A DNA stretch of 16,215 nt from Sphingomonas sp. (GCA_025935515.1 JAICVC010000033.1:1-16215); one strand, 5' to 3'. Shown: positions 1 through 7,186, counted from the stretch's first letter. The notes: generated by a model from the sequence alone, not told the origin. Numbers and translations are program-made.

Positions 1-1053
1 CAGGACGAGACCGTCGCCAAGCGTGAAGCGCGATGCGCCGCGAACGTTGCCCGTGTTGGACGGGTTGTAGCGACGGTCGAACTCAGTGCCGCAAGCGGCC
101 ACGTCGAAGGCGGGACCGCTCACCGTGTCGCGAAGCCCCGCACGAGGCGTCGCGGTCGTGCACGGGAAGTTGATCTTGTAGAAGCGTTCGTCGCGGTTGG
201 TCGGATAGCGGTTCTGCGAGTTGGGTCCGACGTTGCGCGCGCGGCTGTCTGTCGCCGACTGCGTCACGTCGGTACGCAGCGGAAGCGAGCCGAAGAAATT
301 GTTCCGATTCTCGTTGTAGTTGGCTGCAATCGAGACGAAGTCGCCACTGTTGCCGAGGGTCTGATAGACGCGGCCGTTGAACTGCTTCTTACTGAGTTTG
401 CCGTAGCCGTTGTACGGCACGTCGTATTTCTGCCGCGAAGCGGAAAGGAATATGCGGGTTCCGAAGGGACCGACCTCGCCCGTGTTGATAAGGCCGAAGA
501 CGCGCCACATGTCCCAATCCCCGAGCGATCCCACGAAGTGAACGCTTGGCTTAACGCTGGGAACGATGGTCCGATAGTTCACCGTGCCGCCAACGGCCGA
601 TGCCGTCGGCGAGTCGACGTCGGTCGTGCCGAGGTTAACATTCACCTGATCGATCAGCTCGGGGTCGAGCTGCTGGTTCGAGAAAATCGCATAGTTGCCG
701 CTATCATTAAGCGGAATGCCGTCGAATGTGAGGCTGATCCGGCTCGAATCGAAACCGCGGATGTTGAGCGTGCCGCCTGACGTTCCGTATGCGTCGTTGT
801 TCTGGAAGCTGACGCCGGGAACCAGATTGATGGTGTCCAGGATCGACTGGCCGGGATTCTGGCGAGAGATCATCTCCTGCGTCAGGACGACCTTGGCCTT
901 CGGCGTATCGGGCGTCTGGACGCCGCCGACTGACCTTGCCTTGGATCCGGTGATGATGATTTCCCGGTTCTCGGTCTCGACCGTACCGGTGGACTGGGCA
1001 TAGACGGCCGACGGCAGCATCGCCGTCGTGCACAGCAGCACGAATTTCTTCAC
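1..1053 (-). CDS. TonB-dependent outer-membrane receptor, N-terminal 351 residues (C-terminus outside window)
   Basis: The open frame runs from a GTG at 1053 off the left edge. A strong Shine-Dalgarno, GGGGGAG, lies about 6 nt upstream and fixes the start. The protein begins with a signal peptide (MKKFVLLCTTAMLPSAVYA, cut before QS), followed by the EIIITGS segment usual near the start of sphingomonad TonB-dependent receptors. The plug domain follows: VPGVSFQ, then NIRGFDSSRISLTFDGIPLN, then a VGGTVNYRT segment at its end, and then the first barrel strands. Such receptors import a ligand across the outer membrane using TonB-ExbBD energy. Nothing visible identifies the ligand. The VUT transporter lies upstream on the same strand, 131 bp away, so co-transcription is possible but not shown. 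The neighbourhood suggests a nucleic-acid-derived ligand, but this is only inference; iron chelates or sugars are equally compatible with the sequence. Confidence 0.92.
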   Translation of the reverse strand, partial: MKKFVLLCTTAMLPSAVYAQSTGTVETENREIIITGSKARSVGGVQTPDTPKAKVVLTQEMISRQNPGQSILDTINLVPGVSFQNNDAYGTSGGTLNIRGFDSSRISLTFDGIPLNDSGNYAIFSNQQLDPELIDQVNVNLGTTDVDSPTASAVGGTVNYRTIVPSVKPSVHFVGSLGDWDMWRVFGLINTGEVGPFGTRIFLSASRQKYDVPYNGYGKLSKKQFNGRVYQTLGNSGDFVSIAANYNENRNNFFGSLPLRTDVTQSATDSRARNVGPNSQNRYPTNRDERFYKINFPCTTATPRAGLRDTVSGPAFDVAACGTEFDRRYNPSNTGNVRGASRFTLGDGLVL

Positions 1054-1184
1054 GGAAAACTCCCCCGCAAAAAGCAGAATCTGAGTGGAACCCCAGGCCC
1101 GCTATTAGCCGATTAAGTCGCTGATGTTACAGCCGTGGCGCGCCCGTTAACGATTCATCGGGAACCGTTGCAGATATGCCACTG

Positions 1185-1823
1185 TCAGGCTTGATCGAGC
1201 CGCCGCCCGAGCCCGACGAACGCATAGACGAGGGGCGGCACCAGCACCGCCGAGAGCACCACCTTGGCCAGCATCTGGCCGAGCAACAGCTCGCCGATCG
1301 GAAACACGCCGTAGAAGGCGATGGTGATGAAGATCAACGTGTCGACCACCTGGCTCAGCACGCTGGCGATGCCTGCCCGAAGCCACAGCAGGCTCGAGCC
1401 TTCGCGCGCCTTCAGCCGGCTGAAAATGGTGACGTTGAGGAAGGTCGAGATGCCGTAGGCGGTGATCCCGCCGATCCAGATCCGCGGAGTCCCGCCCATC
1501 ACGGTTTCGAAGGCCGACAGCCGCGCTGGATCCATCTGCGGCGAGGCGGGCAGCCCGAGCACGACGATCGTGAGGAGCAACGAGACAATCAGCGGTACGA
1601 ACCCGATTAGCACCAGCCGATTCGCGGTTGGGCGTCCGTGCAGCTCGGCGACCGAACTCGAGGTGACGACCAGCAGGAGGAAGGCAAAAATTCCCGCCTC
1701 GACCGCGAGCGGCCCGAGCGCGACCTGCTTGTTGCCGAGCACGCCGGCGATGCACACCATGCCGCCATAGAAAATCGACAGGGCAAAGAGCGAAAGCGGG
1801 ATGGAGCGCGGCTGGTCGGTCAT
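1185..1823 (-). CDS. VUT-family queuosine precursor transporter (YhhQ-like)
   Basis: This 212-residue, very hydrophobic inner-membrane protein has about six predicted membrane segments (roughly 10-30, 39-58, 68-92, 115-135, 150-172 and 178-203). It matches the VUT/YhhQ family in its GNK motif (30-32), the polar AELHGRPTANRL stretch (59-70), the TAYGISTFLNV segment (121-131) and LRAGIASVLSQVVDTLIF (148-165), with conserved-type Ser157, Gln158 and Asp161. Family members import 7-cyano-7-deazaguanine or related queuosine precursors for tRNA modification. The ATG at 1823 has only a weak Shine-Dalgarno, but the length is normal for the family. It is divergent from the adenosine kinase gene, with 80 bp between them. 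Its position beside nucleoside-salvage genes fits recovery of a modified base released from RNA. The exact substrate (preQ0, preQ1 or queuine) cannot be read from the sequence. Confidence 0.85.
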   Translation of the reverse strand: MTDQPRSIPLSLFALSIFYGGMVCIAGVLGNKQVALGPLAVEAGIFAFLLLVVTSSSVAELHGRPTANRLVLIGFVPLIVSLLLTIVVLGLPASPQMDPARLSAFETVMGGTPRIWIGGITAYGISTFLNVTIFSRLKAREGSSLLWLRAGIASVLSQVVDTLIFITIAFYGVFPIGELLLGQMLAKVVLSAVLVPPLVYAFVGLGRRLDQA

Positions 1824-1903
1824 GGCTCAGATGCGTAACGAGTCCACGGCCCCGCGCAACCGCCGTTGACCTTGGCTCGGCGCGGCGGGTAGCGAGCGCG
1901 CCC

Positions 1904-2890
1904 GTGGCCTCCTCCAATCTCGACATCGTGGCGATCGGCGATGCGATCGTCGACGTTATCGCAACGACGGATGACGCCTTCATCGAGGAGCGCGGCCTGC
2001 CCAAGGGCGGCATGCAACTGCTGACCGCGGCGCAGGCGGACGAGCTGTACGCCGCGATGGGCCCGGCGCGCGAAATCAGCGGCGGGTCGGCGGCGAACAG
2101 CATGGCCGGCGCAGCGGCGTTGGGGCTTAACGTCGCGTTCGTCGGGCAGATCGCCAACGACCAGCTCGGCGACATCTTCGCGCACGACATGCTCTCGCTC
2201 GGCGTGCGGTTCGAGACGCCCGCGATGCAGGCGCCTCCGCCTACGGGCCGATGCCTGATCCTGGTGACGCCCGATGCGCAGCGGACGATGAACACTTGCC
2301 CGGGGGCGAGCCACGAGCTGACGCCGGCCGCGCTCGATCCCGACCTCATTCGTTCGGCCAGCGTGACCTTCCTCGAAGGCTATTTGTGGGGCCCGGAGCG
2401 GCCACGCGCCGCGATGCTGGAGGCGGCGAAGATTGCGCATTCGGCGGGCCGTACGGTCGCCTTCACGCTGTCCGAGAGCCTGTGCATCGGCGACCGCCGC
2501 GAGGGCGTGCGCGGGATGATCGAGGCGAAGACCGCCGACATATTGTTCGGCAATGAGGATGAGGTCCGGCACCTCACCGGCTGCGGCACGTTCGACGACT
2601 GCCTCGCGCAGCTGTCGAAGCATGTCAAAACGGTCGTGATCACCCGCGGCCCGCAGGGCGCCGTCGCGGTCGCCAACGGCGAGCGCGCGGAGATTGCCGC
2701 AGCACCGGTCGAGCGGATCGTCGACACCACCGGCGCCGGCGACCTGTTTGCCGCCGGTTTCCTCGCCGGTCGCTGCCGCGGCCGGCCGCTCAAGGCCTGT
2801 CTCGAAACCGGGTCGATCGCCGCGGCGGAGATCATCTCGCATTTCGGCGCTCGCCCCGAAGCCAATCTTCGGGAGCTGGCCGACCTGTGA
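1904..2890 (+). CDS. PfkB-family adenosine kinase
   Basis: This 328-residue ribokinase-fold enzyme most likely phosphorylates adenosine to AMP with ATP in the cytoplasm. The N-terminal substrate region is LDIVAIGDAIVDV. PfkB signature 1 is GGSAAN (60-65), followed by GLNVAFVGQIANDQLGD (74-90). The NEDE metal/phosphate motif is at 217-220. Signature 2, DTTGAGD (274-280), supplies the anion hole and catalytic base Asp280. The GTG at 1904 has no clear Shine-Dalgarno. A TTGACC at 1866-1871 is followed 18 nt later by TAGCGA (1890-1895), which would start transcription almost at the GTG, so a leaderless message is possible. The gene overlaps the LOG gene by 4 nt (GTGA), and nupC follows, which supports a nucleoside substrate. 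PfkB kinases vary in specificity, so inosine, guanosine or a modified adenosine cannot be excluded. Confidence 0.82.
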   Translation: MASSNLDIVAIGDAIVDVIATTDDAFIEERGLPKGGMQLLTAAQADELYAAMGPAREISGGSAANSMAGAAALGLNVAFVGQIANDQLGDIFAHDMLSLGVRFETPAMQAPPPTGRCLILVTPDAQRTMNTCPGASHELTPAALDPDLIRSASVTFLEGYLWGPERPRAAMLEAAKIAHSAGRTVAFTLSESLCIGDRREGVRGMIEAKTADILFGNEDEVRHLTGCGTFDDCLAQLSKHVKTVVITRGPQGAVAVANGERAEIAAAPVERIVDTTGAGDLFAAGFLAGRCRGRPLKACLETGSIAAAEIISHFGARPEANLRELADL

Positions 2891-3465
2891 ACTATGTCAA
2901 GCGCCTCGCCGTTTACTGTGGCTCCGCGCCGGGTAGCCGGCCCGAGTTCGCTGACGCGACGCGAGCCACCGCCGCGGCGATGCTGAGGAACGGAGTCGAC
3001 CTCGTCTATGGCGGCGGGCGGCTCGGCCTCATGGGCCTGATTGCCGACAGCGTCCTCGCGGGCGGCGGTCAGGTGTTCGGGATCATCCCAAAGGCCCTCG
3101 TCAATCTCGAGGTCGCGCACACCGGCGTCACGGAGCTCCAGACTGTCGAGACGATGCACGAGCGCAAAGCGCAGATGACCGAGCTCGCCGACGCCTTCCT
3201 CGCGCTTCCGGGCGGCATCGGAACGCTCGACGAATTGTTCGAGGCGTGGAGCTGGAACGCGCTCGGCTATCACGCCAAGCCCTTCTGCCTGTTGAACGTC
3301 GATGGCTTCTGGGACGGCATGATCGAGTTCATCGACCATGCGACAGCAAACGGCTTCCTGTCGGCGCAGCGCCGCGGCCAGCTGCTGGTTGCGGCAACGC
3401 CCGAGGAAGCGCTGGAATATCTGGACGAAGCCGCCGCAGCCGCTACGCAGGGCATGGTCTGGTAA
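2887..3465 (+). CDS. LOG-family nucleoside 5'-monophosphate phosphoribohydrolase (TIGR00730 type)
   Basis: This 192-residue cytosolic Rossmann-like protein shows the complete LOG signature: VYGGGRLGLMG (40-50), MHERKAQM with Arg93 and Lys94 (90-97), and PGGIGTLDE (108-116), in which Glu116 is the expected catalytic acid. The family splits nucleoside 5'-monophosphates into free base and ribose 5-phosphate. Cytokinin ribotides are the best known substrates and AMP is used by several bacterial members. The old lysine-decarboxylase label for this family is a misannotation. The GTG start at 2887 sits inside GTGA and overlaps the kinase stop, so translation is probably coupled: the kinase makes a nucleotide and LOG cleaves it. 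nupC follows after 24 bp. Whether the substrate is AMP, another common nucleotide or a tRNA-derived cytokinin ribotide is open. Confidence 0.9.
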   Translation: MNYVKRLAVYCGSAPGSRPEFADATRATAAAMLRNGVDLVYGGGRLGLMGLIADSVLAGGGQVFGIIPKALVNLEVAHTGVTELQTVETMHERKAQMTELADAFLALPGGIGTLDELFEAWSWNALGYHAKPFCLLNVDGFWDGMIEFIDHATANGFLSAQRRGQLLVAATPEEALEYLDEAAAAATQGMVW

Positions 3466-3489
3466 GGCCTCGGGGGAGGGTCAGCTCAC

Positions 3490-4737
3490 ATGAATCAAAA
3501 GCTGCTCGGCGTCGCCGGCATTCTCGTCATTCTGCTCATCGCTTTCGCGCTGTCGACCAACCGCCGGGCGATCCGCGTCCGCGTCGTCGGCGCCGCCTTC
3601 GCGCTGCAGGCGCTGATCGCCTGGCTGGTGCTGTGGACGAGCTGGAGCCGGGCGGGCATCCATACGCTCTCCGCCGGTGTCGCCAACCTGCTCGGCTATG
3701 CCGGCAAGGGGACCGAGTTCCTGTTCGGGCCGTCCGACAAGAATCCCCTCGCTAATACCTTCGCCATCGCCGCTTTGCCGGTGATCATCTTCTTCGCGAG
3801 CCTGGTCGCGATCCTTTATTATCTTGGCATCATGCAGCGGATCGTGCGCTGGGTCGGCGGCGCGATCGGTTGGGTGACCGGCATCAGCCGGGTGGAATCG
3901 CTGTCGGCGGCAGCGAACATCTTCGTCGGCCAGTCCGAATCCCCGCTGGTGGTGCGGCCCTATCTCGCGGCGCTTCCGCCCTCCCGCCTGTTCACGGTGA
4001 TGTGCGTCGGCATGGCCGGCGTCGCCGGCACCATCCTTGCCGCCTACGCCAGCCTGCTCGGAGCGAGCTATCTGCCGTACCTCCTCGCCGCCGCCTTCAT
4101 GTCGGCGCCGGGCGGCATCCTGATGGCCAAGATGATCATGCCCGACGACCCCGCGGACACCGACGCGGCCGAGGACGCCAAGGTCGAAGTCGCCGAGACA
4201 TTCGAGGAAGGGATGCAGCCGGCGAACATCATCATGGCCGCCGCGCAGGGCGCGCAGACCGGCGTCAAGCTCGCCGTCGCCGTCGGCGCGATGGTGCTCG
4301 CGTTCGTCGCGCTGGTCGCGCTCGCCAACGGCCTGCTCGGCGGGCTCGGCAACATGATCGGGGTCCCGGACCTCAGCTTTCAGCGGCTGATCGGATATCT
4401 GTTCGCGCCGGTGATGTATCTGATTGGGGTGCCGTGGAACGAGGCGGGCACCGCCGGCGGGTTGTTCGGGACCAAGCTGGTGCTGAACGAATTCGTCGCC
4501 TTCCTCGACCTTGGCCAGATGGGTCCGGCGGTGCTGAGCGAACGCAGCCGTGCGATCGTCACCTTCGCTTTGTGCGGCTTCGCCAATTTCAGCTCGATCG
4601 CGATCCAGATGGCGGTGACCGGCGGTCTTGCGCCCAACCAGCGCCCGGTGATTGCGAGGTTGGGCATCCGGGCGCTGCTCGCCGGCAGCCTGGCCAACCT
4701 CATGTCCGCTGCACTGGCTTCACTGATGCTTCCATGA
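3490..4737 (+). CDS. nupC: NupC-type concentrative nucleoside transporter (CNT family)
   Basis: This 415-residue inner-membrane symporter imports nucleosides together with cations. The central CNT signature is clear: FVGQSESPLVVRPYL (145-159) contains the Gln148-Ser149-Glu150 triad equivalent to the Gln-Thr-Glu of characterised CNTs. MSAPGGILMAKMIMP (204-218), NEF with Glu334 (333-335) and CGFANFSSIAIQ with Asn366 and Ser369 (362-373) supply the other expected nucleoside-contacting positions. An acidic cytoplasmic-type loop lies at about 219-241. The length is that of prokaryotic NupC proteins. The start ATG at 3490 is preceded by GGGGGAGGG at 3472-3480 with 9 nt spacing. It is third in the run after adenosine kinase and LOG, so the imported nucleoside can be trapped by phosphorylation at once. 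Repeat copy 1 begins 2 nt after its stop codon and may act as an mRNA end or processing point. Confidence 0.94.
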   Translation: MNQKLLGVAGILVILLIAFALSTNRRAIRVRVVGAAFALQALIAWLVLWTSWSRAGIHTLSAGVANLLGYAGKGTEFLFGPSDKNPLANTFAIAALPVIIFFASLVAILYYLGIMQRIVRWVGGAIGWVTGISRVESLSAAANIFVGQSESPLVVRPYLAALPPSRLFTVMCVGMAGVAGTILAAYASLLGASYLPYLLAAAFMSAPGGILMAKMIMPDDPADTDAAEDAKVEVAETFEEGMQPANIIMAAAQGAQTGVKLAVAVGAMVLAFVALVALANGLLGGLGNMIGVPDLSFQRLIGYLFAPVMYLIGVPWNEAGTAGGLFGTKLVLNEFVAFLDLGQMGPAVLSERSRAIVTFALCGFANFSSIAIQMAVTGGLAPNQRPVIARLGIRALLAGSLANLMSAALASLMLP

Positions 4738-4738
4738 T

Positions 4739-4826
4739 CGTCACCCTGAACTCGTTTCAGGGTCCATTTTTGATCAAGGTCACTGCTCGCGGCGAAATGG
4801 ATGCTGAAACAAGTTCAGCATGACGG
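4739..4826. repeat. Paired inverted repeat (REP-like), copy 1
   Basis: Two roughly 30-nt arms lie in opposite orientation. The left arm (4739-4768) holds CCCTGAA and TTCAGGG as a small hairpin. The right arm (4796-4826) holds ATGCTGAA and TTCAGCAT. The reverse complement of the right arm resembles the left arm along its whole length (CGTCAxxCTGAAC, GTTTCAGxxTCCATT), so the whole unit can also fold into one long stem. The right arm is identical over 31 bp to that of copy 2 at 6309-6339. The unit fills the gap between nupC and the oxygenase gene. An ATG inside the right arm (4820) creates a false upstream start for the oxygenase. The structure resembles REP/REPIN elements mobilised in trans by RAYT transposases; no such transposase lies in the window. 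Confidence 0.88.
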
Positions 4827-4840
4827 TATTAGAGAGACTT

Positions 4841-5788
4841 ATGGCTACGATCACTGATGACCACATCGCGTCCGTTTCGCTGAAGGACGCCGAGCGCGAC
4901 CCCGAGGGCTTCGCGCAGAAGCTCGGCAAGAGCTTCGAGGAATATGGGTTCGCGATCATCGCCGACCACGGCATTCCCGACGAGCTGATTCATCGCGCCG
5001 AGGACAAGGCTAAGGCCTTCTTCGCCCTGCCCGAGGAGGTGAAGCGCAAATATCTGATCCCCGGCGGCGGCGGGGCGCGCGGTTACACGCCGTTTGGGAT
5101 CGAAACAGCCAAGGGGTTGCGGGCGCACGACCTCAAGGAATTCTGGCACGTGGGCCGCGACCTGCCGCAGGGTCACCGCTTCCGCGATCACATGTCGGAC
5201 AATCTCTGGCCGACCGAAGTTGCCAGCTTCAAGGACACTTTCACCGAGCTGTTCGCGACGTTTGATACCGCCGGCCTCAAGGTGCTGAAGGCGATCGCGC
5301 GCTACCTGAAGATCGACGAGGATTACTTCGAGGACGCTGTGCGCGACGGCAACTCCGTGCTCCGCGCGCTCCATTACCCGCCGCAGGCCGAGCCGACCGG
5401 CGAGCATATCCGCGCCGGCGCGCACGAGGACATCAACGCAATCACCCTGTTGCTCGGCGCCGAGGAGGCGGGGCTGGAGCTCCTGACGCGCGACGGCCGC
5501 TGGATCCCCGTTTCGCCCAAGCCGGGCGAGCTGGTGATCAACATCGGCGACATGCTGCAGCGGCTGACCAACGGCAAGCTGCGCTCGACGACGCACCGCG
5601 TCGTCAACCCGACGCCCGACCGCGCGAGCAAGGCGCGCTACTCGATGCCCTTCTTCCTCCACTTCCGCTCGGATTTCCTGATTGATCCGCTCAGGGAAAC
5701 GGTGGCGCCGGGCGAGCAGCCGAAATGGCCGCCGATCACCGCCAACGATTACCTCCAGGAACGGCTGCGGGAGATCAAGCTCGTCTAG
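4841..5788 (+). CDS. 2-oxoglutarate/Fe(II) oxygenase, isopenicillin N synthase-like family
   Basis: This 315-residue protein has the two parts of the plant-type/IPNS dioxygenase superfamily: an N-terminal DIOX_N region (about 10-120, with EEYGFAIIADHGIP at 34-47) and a C-terminal double-stranded beta-helix. The iron ligands are His195, Asp197 (AHEDINA) and His252 (TTHRVVNP). The 2OG-binding pair is Arg266 and Ser268 (ARYSMPFF). All are intact, so it should be an active 2OG-dependent hydroxylase or desaturase in the cytoplasm. I chose the ATG at 4841 because AGAGAGA lies just upstream; the ATG at 4820 is inside the repeat. It follows nupC after repeat copy 1 and is convergent with cdd, the two genes sharing a CTAG. 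The substrate is unknown. Placement among nucleoside genes makes a nucleobase or nucleoside possible, as with fungal thymine 7-hydroxylase of the same superfamily, but this is inference. Confidence 0.88.
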   Translation: MATITDDHIASVSLKDAERDPEGFAQKLGKSFEEYGFAIIADHGIPDELIHRAEDKAKAFFALPEEVKRKYLIPGGGGARGYTPFGIETAKGLRAHDLKEFWHVGRDLPQGHRFRDHMSDNLWPTEVASFKDTFTELFATFDTAGLKVLKAIARYLKIDEDYFEDAVRDGNSVLRALHYPPQAEPTGEHIRAGAHEDINAITLLLGAEEAGLELLTRDGRWIPVSPKPGELVINIGDMLQRLTNGKLRSTTHRVVNPTPDRASKARYSMPFFLHFRSDFLIDPLRETVAPGEQPKWPPITANDYLQERLREIKLV

Positions 5789-6198
5789 ACGAGATTCGCC
5801 GGCCCAAACCCAAACGGGATCAGCTCGCCGATGGTGTGACGCTCGATGGCTGAACCGTCCCCGCTGCCGCACAAAATCTCGACGTCGCGGCCGCTGAGTT
5901 GGGCGGCTTCGAGGATCGCCTGTCGGCAGCCGCCGCACGGCGTGCAGACAATCGCGTCGGTGCCGCCGACAACGGCAATCCGCGCTACCTTGTGTAGGCC
6001 AAACGCATGCTGCGCGGTCGTCAGCGCGCTTTGCTCGGCGCAGACGCCGAGGCGGTAGCAGGCGTTCTCCATGTTCGCGCCGGTCACCACCTCGTCGTCA
6101 ACGCTCTCGATCGCGCAGCCGACGTGGAAGTTCGAATACGGCGCATAGGCCTTCGCGGCCGCGGCGTGGGCCAGGTCGAGTAACTGTTCATCCGTCAT
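5785..6198 (-). CDS. cdd: Cytidine deaminase
   Basis: This 137-residue enzyme deaminates cytidine and deoxycytidine to uridine and deoxyuridine in pyrimidine salvage. Substrate-binding NMEN is at 42-45. The zinc and catalytic motif Cys53-Ala54-Glu55 is of the CAE form seen in small homotetrameric deaminases. PCGGCRQ (87-93) supplies zinc ligands Cys88 and Cys91. The frame extends upstream to a GTG at 6234, adding 12 residues, but starting at the ATG at 6198 (MTDEQLLDLA) gives the usual family length, so I prefer it; the Shine-Dalgarno is weak for both. It lies convergent to the oxygenase, with reciprocal stops in one CTAG, and divergent from the S1/P1 nuclease. It would handle the pyrimidine part of nucleosides imported by NupC. 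Confidence 0.93.
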   Translation of the reverse strand: MTDEQLLDLAHAAAAKAYAPYSNFHVGCAIESVDDEVVTGANMENACYRLGVCAEQSALTTAQHAFGLHKVARIAVVGGTDAIVCTPCGGCRQAILEAAQLSGRDVEILCGSGDGSAIERHTIGELIPFGFGPANLV

Positions 6199-6254
6199 GC
6201 TCTTGTCTTTAGCTACCACGATTAGGAAAAGCACGGCGCTCGGGACTCGAAGGG

Positions 6255-6339
6255 CGTCACCCTGAACTTGGTTCAGGGTTCATTCCTCCACCCGCGGCGA
6301 GGTTCGGCAATGGATGCTGAAACAAGTTCAGCATGACGG
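6255..6339. repeat. Paired inverted repeat (REP-like), copy 2
   Basis: This is the same design as the element at 4739-4826. The left arm (6255-6284) contains CCCTGAA/TTCAGGG and the right arm (6309-6339) contains ATGCTGAA/TTCAGCAT. The right arms of the two copies are identical over 31 bp. The left arms differ at a few positions (CTCGTTTCAG against CTTGGTTCAG). The spacers differ apart from a shared CGCGGCGA. It lies in the 151-bp divergent gap between cdd and the nuclease gene and ends only 10 nt before the nuclease start, supplying the first two G of that gene's Shine-Dalgarno. An ATG in the right arm (6314) is in frame with the nuclease and produces a false longer ORF. Confidence 0.88.
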
Positions 6340-6349
6340 AAGGGTGCTG

Positions 6350-7186
6350 ATGCGAGCTCGGGCTGCTTTTTTACTTGCTGCGTTCGCGATGCCTTCGCCC
6401 GCGCTCGCCTGGGGCAAGACCGGGCACCGCGTGGTCGCGGCGATCGCGGACACACAGCTCAGCGGGCTCGCCCGCGCGCATGTGGAGGAAATCCTCGGAC
6501 CCGGCGAAAGCCTCGACGAGGCGGCCAACTGGCCGGACGAGATGCGGTCGGCGCCGGGCGACTTCTGGCAGAAGACTGCAACGCCCTGGCATTACGTCAC
6601 GCTCAACGGGATCATCTACGATCATGCGCCGCCGGAGGGCGATGCGCTCGAGGCGCTCAACCATTTCAGCGCGGTGCTCAAGGGCCCCAAGGCGAGCCTG
6701 GCCGACAAGCAGCTCGCGCTGCGTTTCGTCGTCCACCTCGTCGGCGACCTCCACCAGCCGCTTCACAACGGCAGGTGCTGTGACAAAGGGGGCAATGACG
6801 TGAAAGTCACCTTTTTCGGCAAGCCGACCAACCTCCACGCACTGTGGGATTCGCAGCTGGTCGACGAGGAGCAGCTGTCATTCACCGAGCTCGCCGCGAA
6901 GCTTCGGCGGCACATTTCGAACGACGACGTGATCAAATGGTGGGACATCAACCCGCGCGACTGGACCAGCGAGAGCGCCGAATATCGCGATACGCTTTAC
7001 CCGGCGCCGGGAACGCCGCCGAAGAAGGGGGCGAAGGGTAAGGACAAGAAGGTGCCGGAGCTGTCTTATTCCTACGTCTACAAGTTCACTCCGCTGATGG
7101 AGCAACGGCTGAGCCAGGGCGGCGTCAGGCTCGCCGCTTATCTGAACGCGCTGTTCGCCGAACCGCAGCCGCTTCCCGCCAAATGA
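6350..7186 (+). CDS. Exported S1/P1-family zinc nuclease
   Basis: This 278-residue precursor has a signal peptide (MRARAAFLLAAFAMPSPALA) cut exactly before Trp21. In S1/P1 nucleases the mature N-terminal Trp itself binds zinc, which strongly supports the ATG at 6350, as does GGAAGGG 5 nt upstream. All nine expected zinc ligands are visible: Trp21, His26 (WGKTGH), Asp63 (NWPDE), His81 (WHYV), His129, Asp133 and His139 (HLVGDLHQPLH), then His163 and Asp167 (NLHALWD). The family cuts RNA and single-stranded DNA to 5'-nucleotides and can remove 3'-phosphates. A basic Lys/Gly-rich loop (about 220-236) looks like a lineage-specific insertion. The gene overlaps the 5'-nucleotidase gene by ATGA, so nucleotides produced outside the cytoplasm would be dephosphorylated by the next gene's product. 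The start lies just behind repeat copy 2. Confidence 0.94.
   Translation: MRARAAFLLAAFAMPSPALAWGKTGHRVVAAIADTQLSGLARAHVEEILGPGESLDEAANWPDEMRSAPGDFWQKTATPWHYVTLNGIIYDHAPPEGDALEALNHFSAVLKGPKASLADKQLALRFVVHLVGDLHQPLHNGRCCDKGGNDVKVTFFGKPTNLHALWDSQLVDEEQLSFTELAAKLRRHISNDDVIKWWDINPRDWTSESAEYRDTLYPAPGTPPKKGAKGKDKKVPELSYSYVYKFTPLMEQRLSQGGVRLAAYLNALFAEPQPLPAK

Noticed and set aside
1054..1184. Riboswitch or TonB-receptor promoter in the gap before the receptor
   Set aside because: Besides the Shine-Dalgarno I found no convincing -35/-10 pair, aptamer-like fold or stable hairpin in these 131 bp.
1147..2842. Long minus-strand open frames (about 400 and 340 residues) across the transporter and adenosine kinase
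   Set aside because: They are Arg/Ala/Gly/His-rich out-of-frame readings typical of high-GC DNA and overlap genes with clear family motifs.
4820..4840. Start of the oxygenase at the ATG at 4820
   Set aside because: This ATG is inside the repeat and has no ribosome-binding site; the ATG at 4841 has AGAGAGA just upstream.
5780..5793. 14-bp palindrome as a bidirectional intrinsic terminator
   Set aside because: The stem would be only 5 bp around CTAG and no T-tract follows on either strand; coding constraint on both genes is enough to explain it.
4829..5938. 369-residue minus-strand frame opposite the oxygenase
   Set aside because: The opposite strand encodes an intact catalytic motif set, while this frame has a low-complexity RR/VG-rich composition and no recognisable domain.
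6314..6349. Start of the nuclease at the ATG at 6314
   Set aside because: It lies in the repeat and would put 12 polar residues before the signal peptide; 6350 has a good Shine-Dalgarno and gives a proper signal peptide ending before the zinc-binding Trp.
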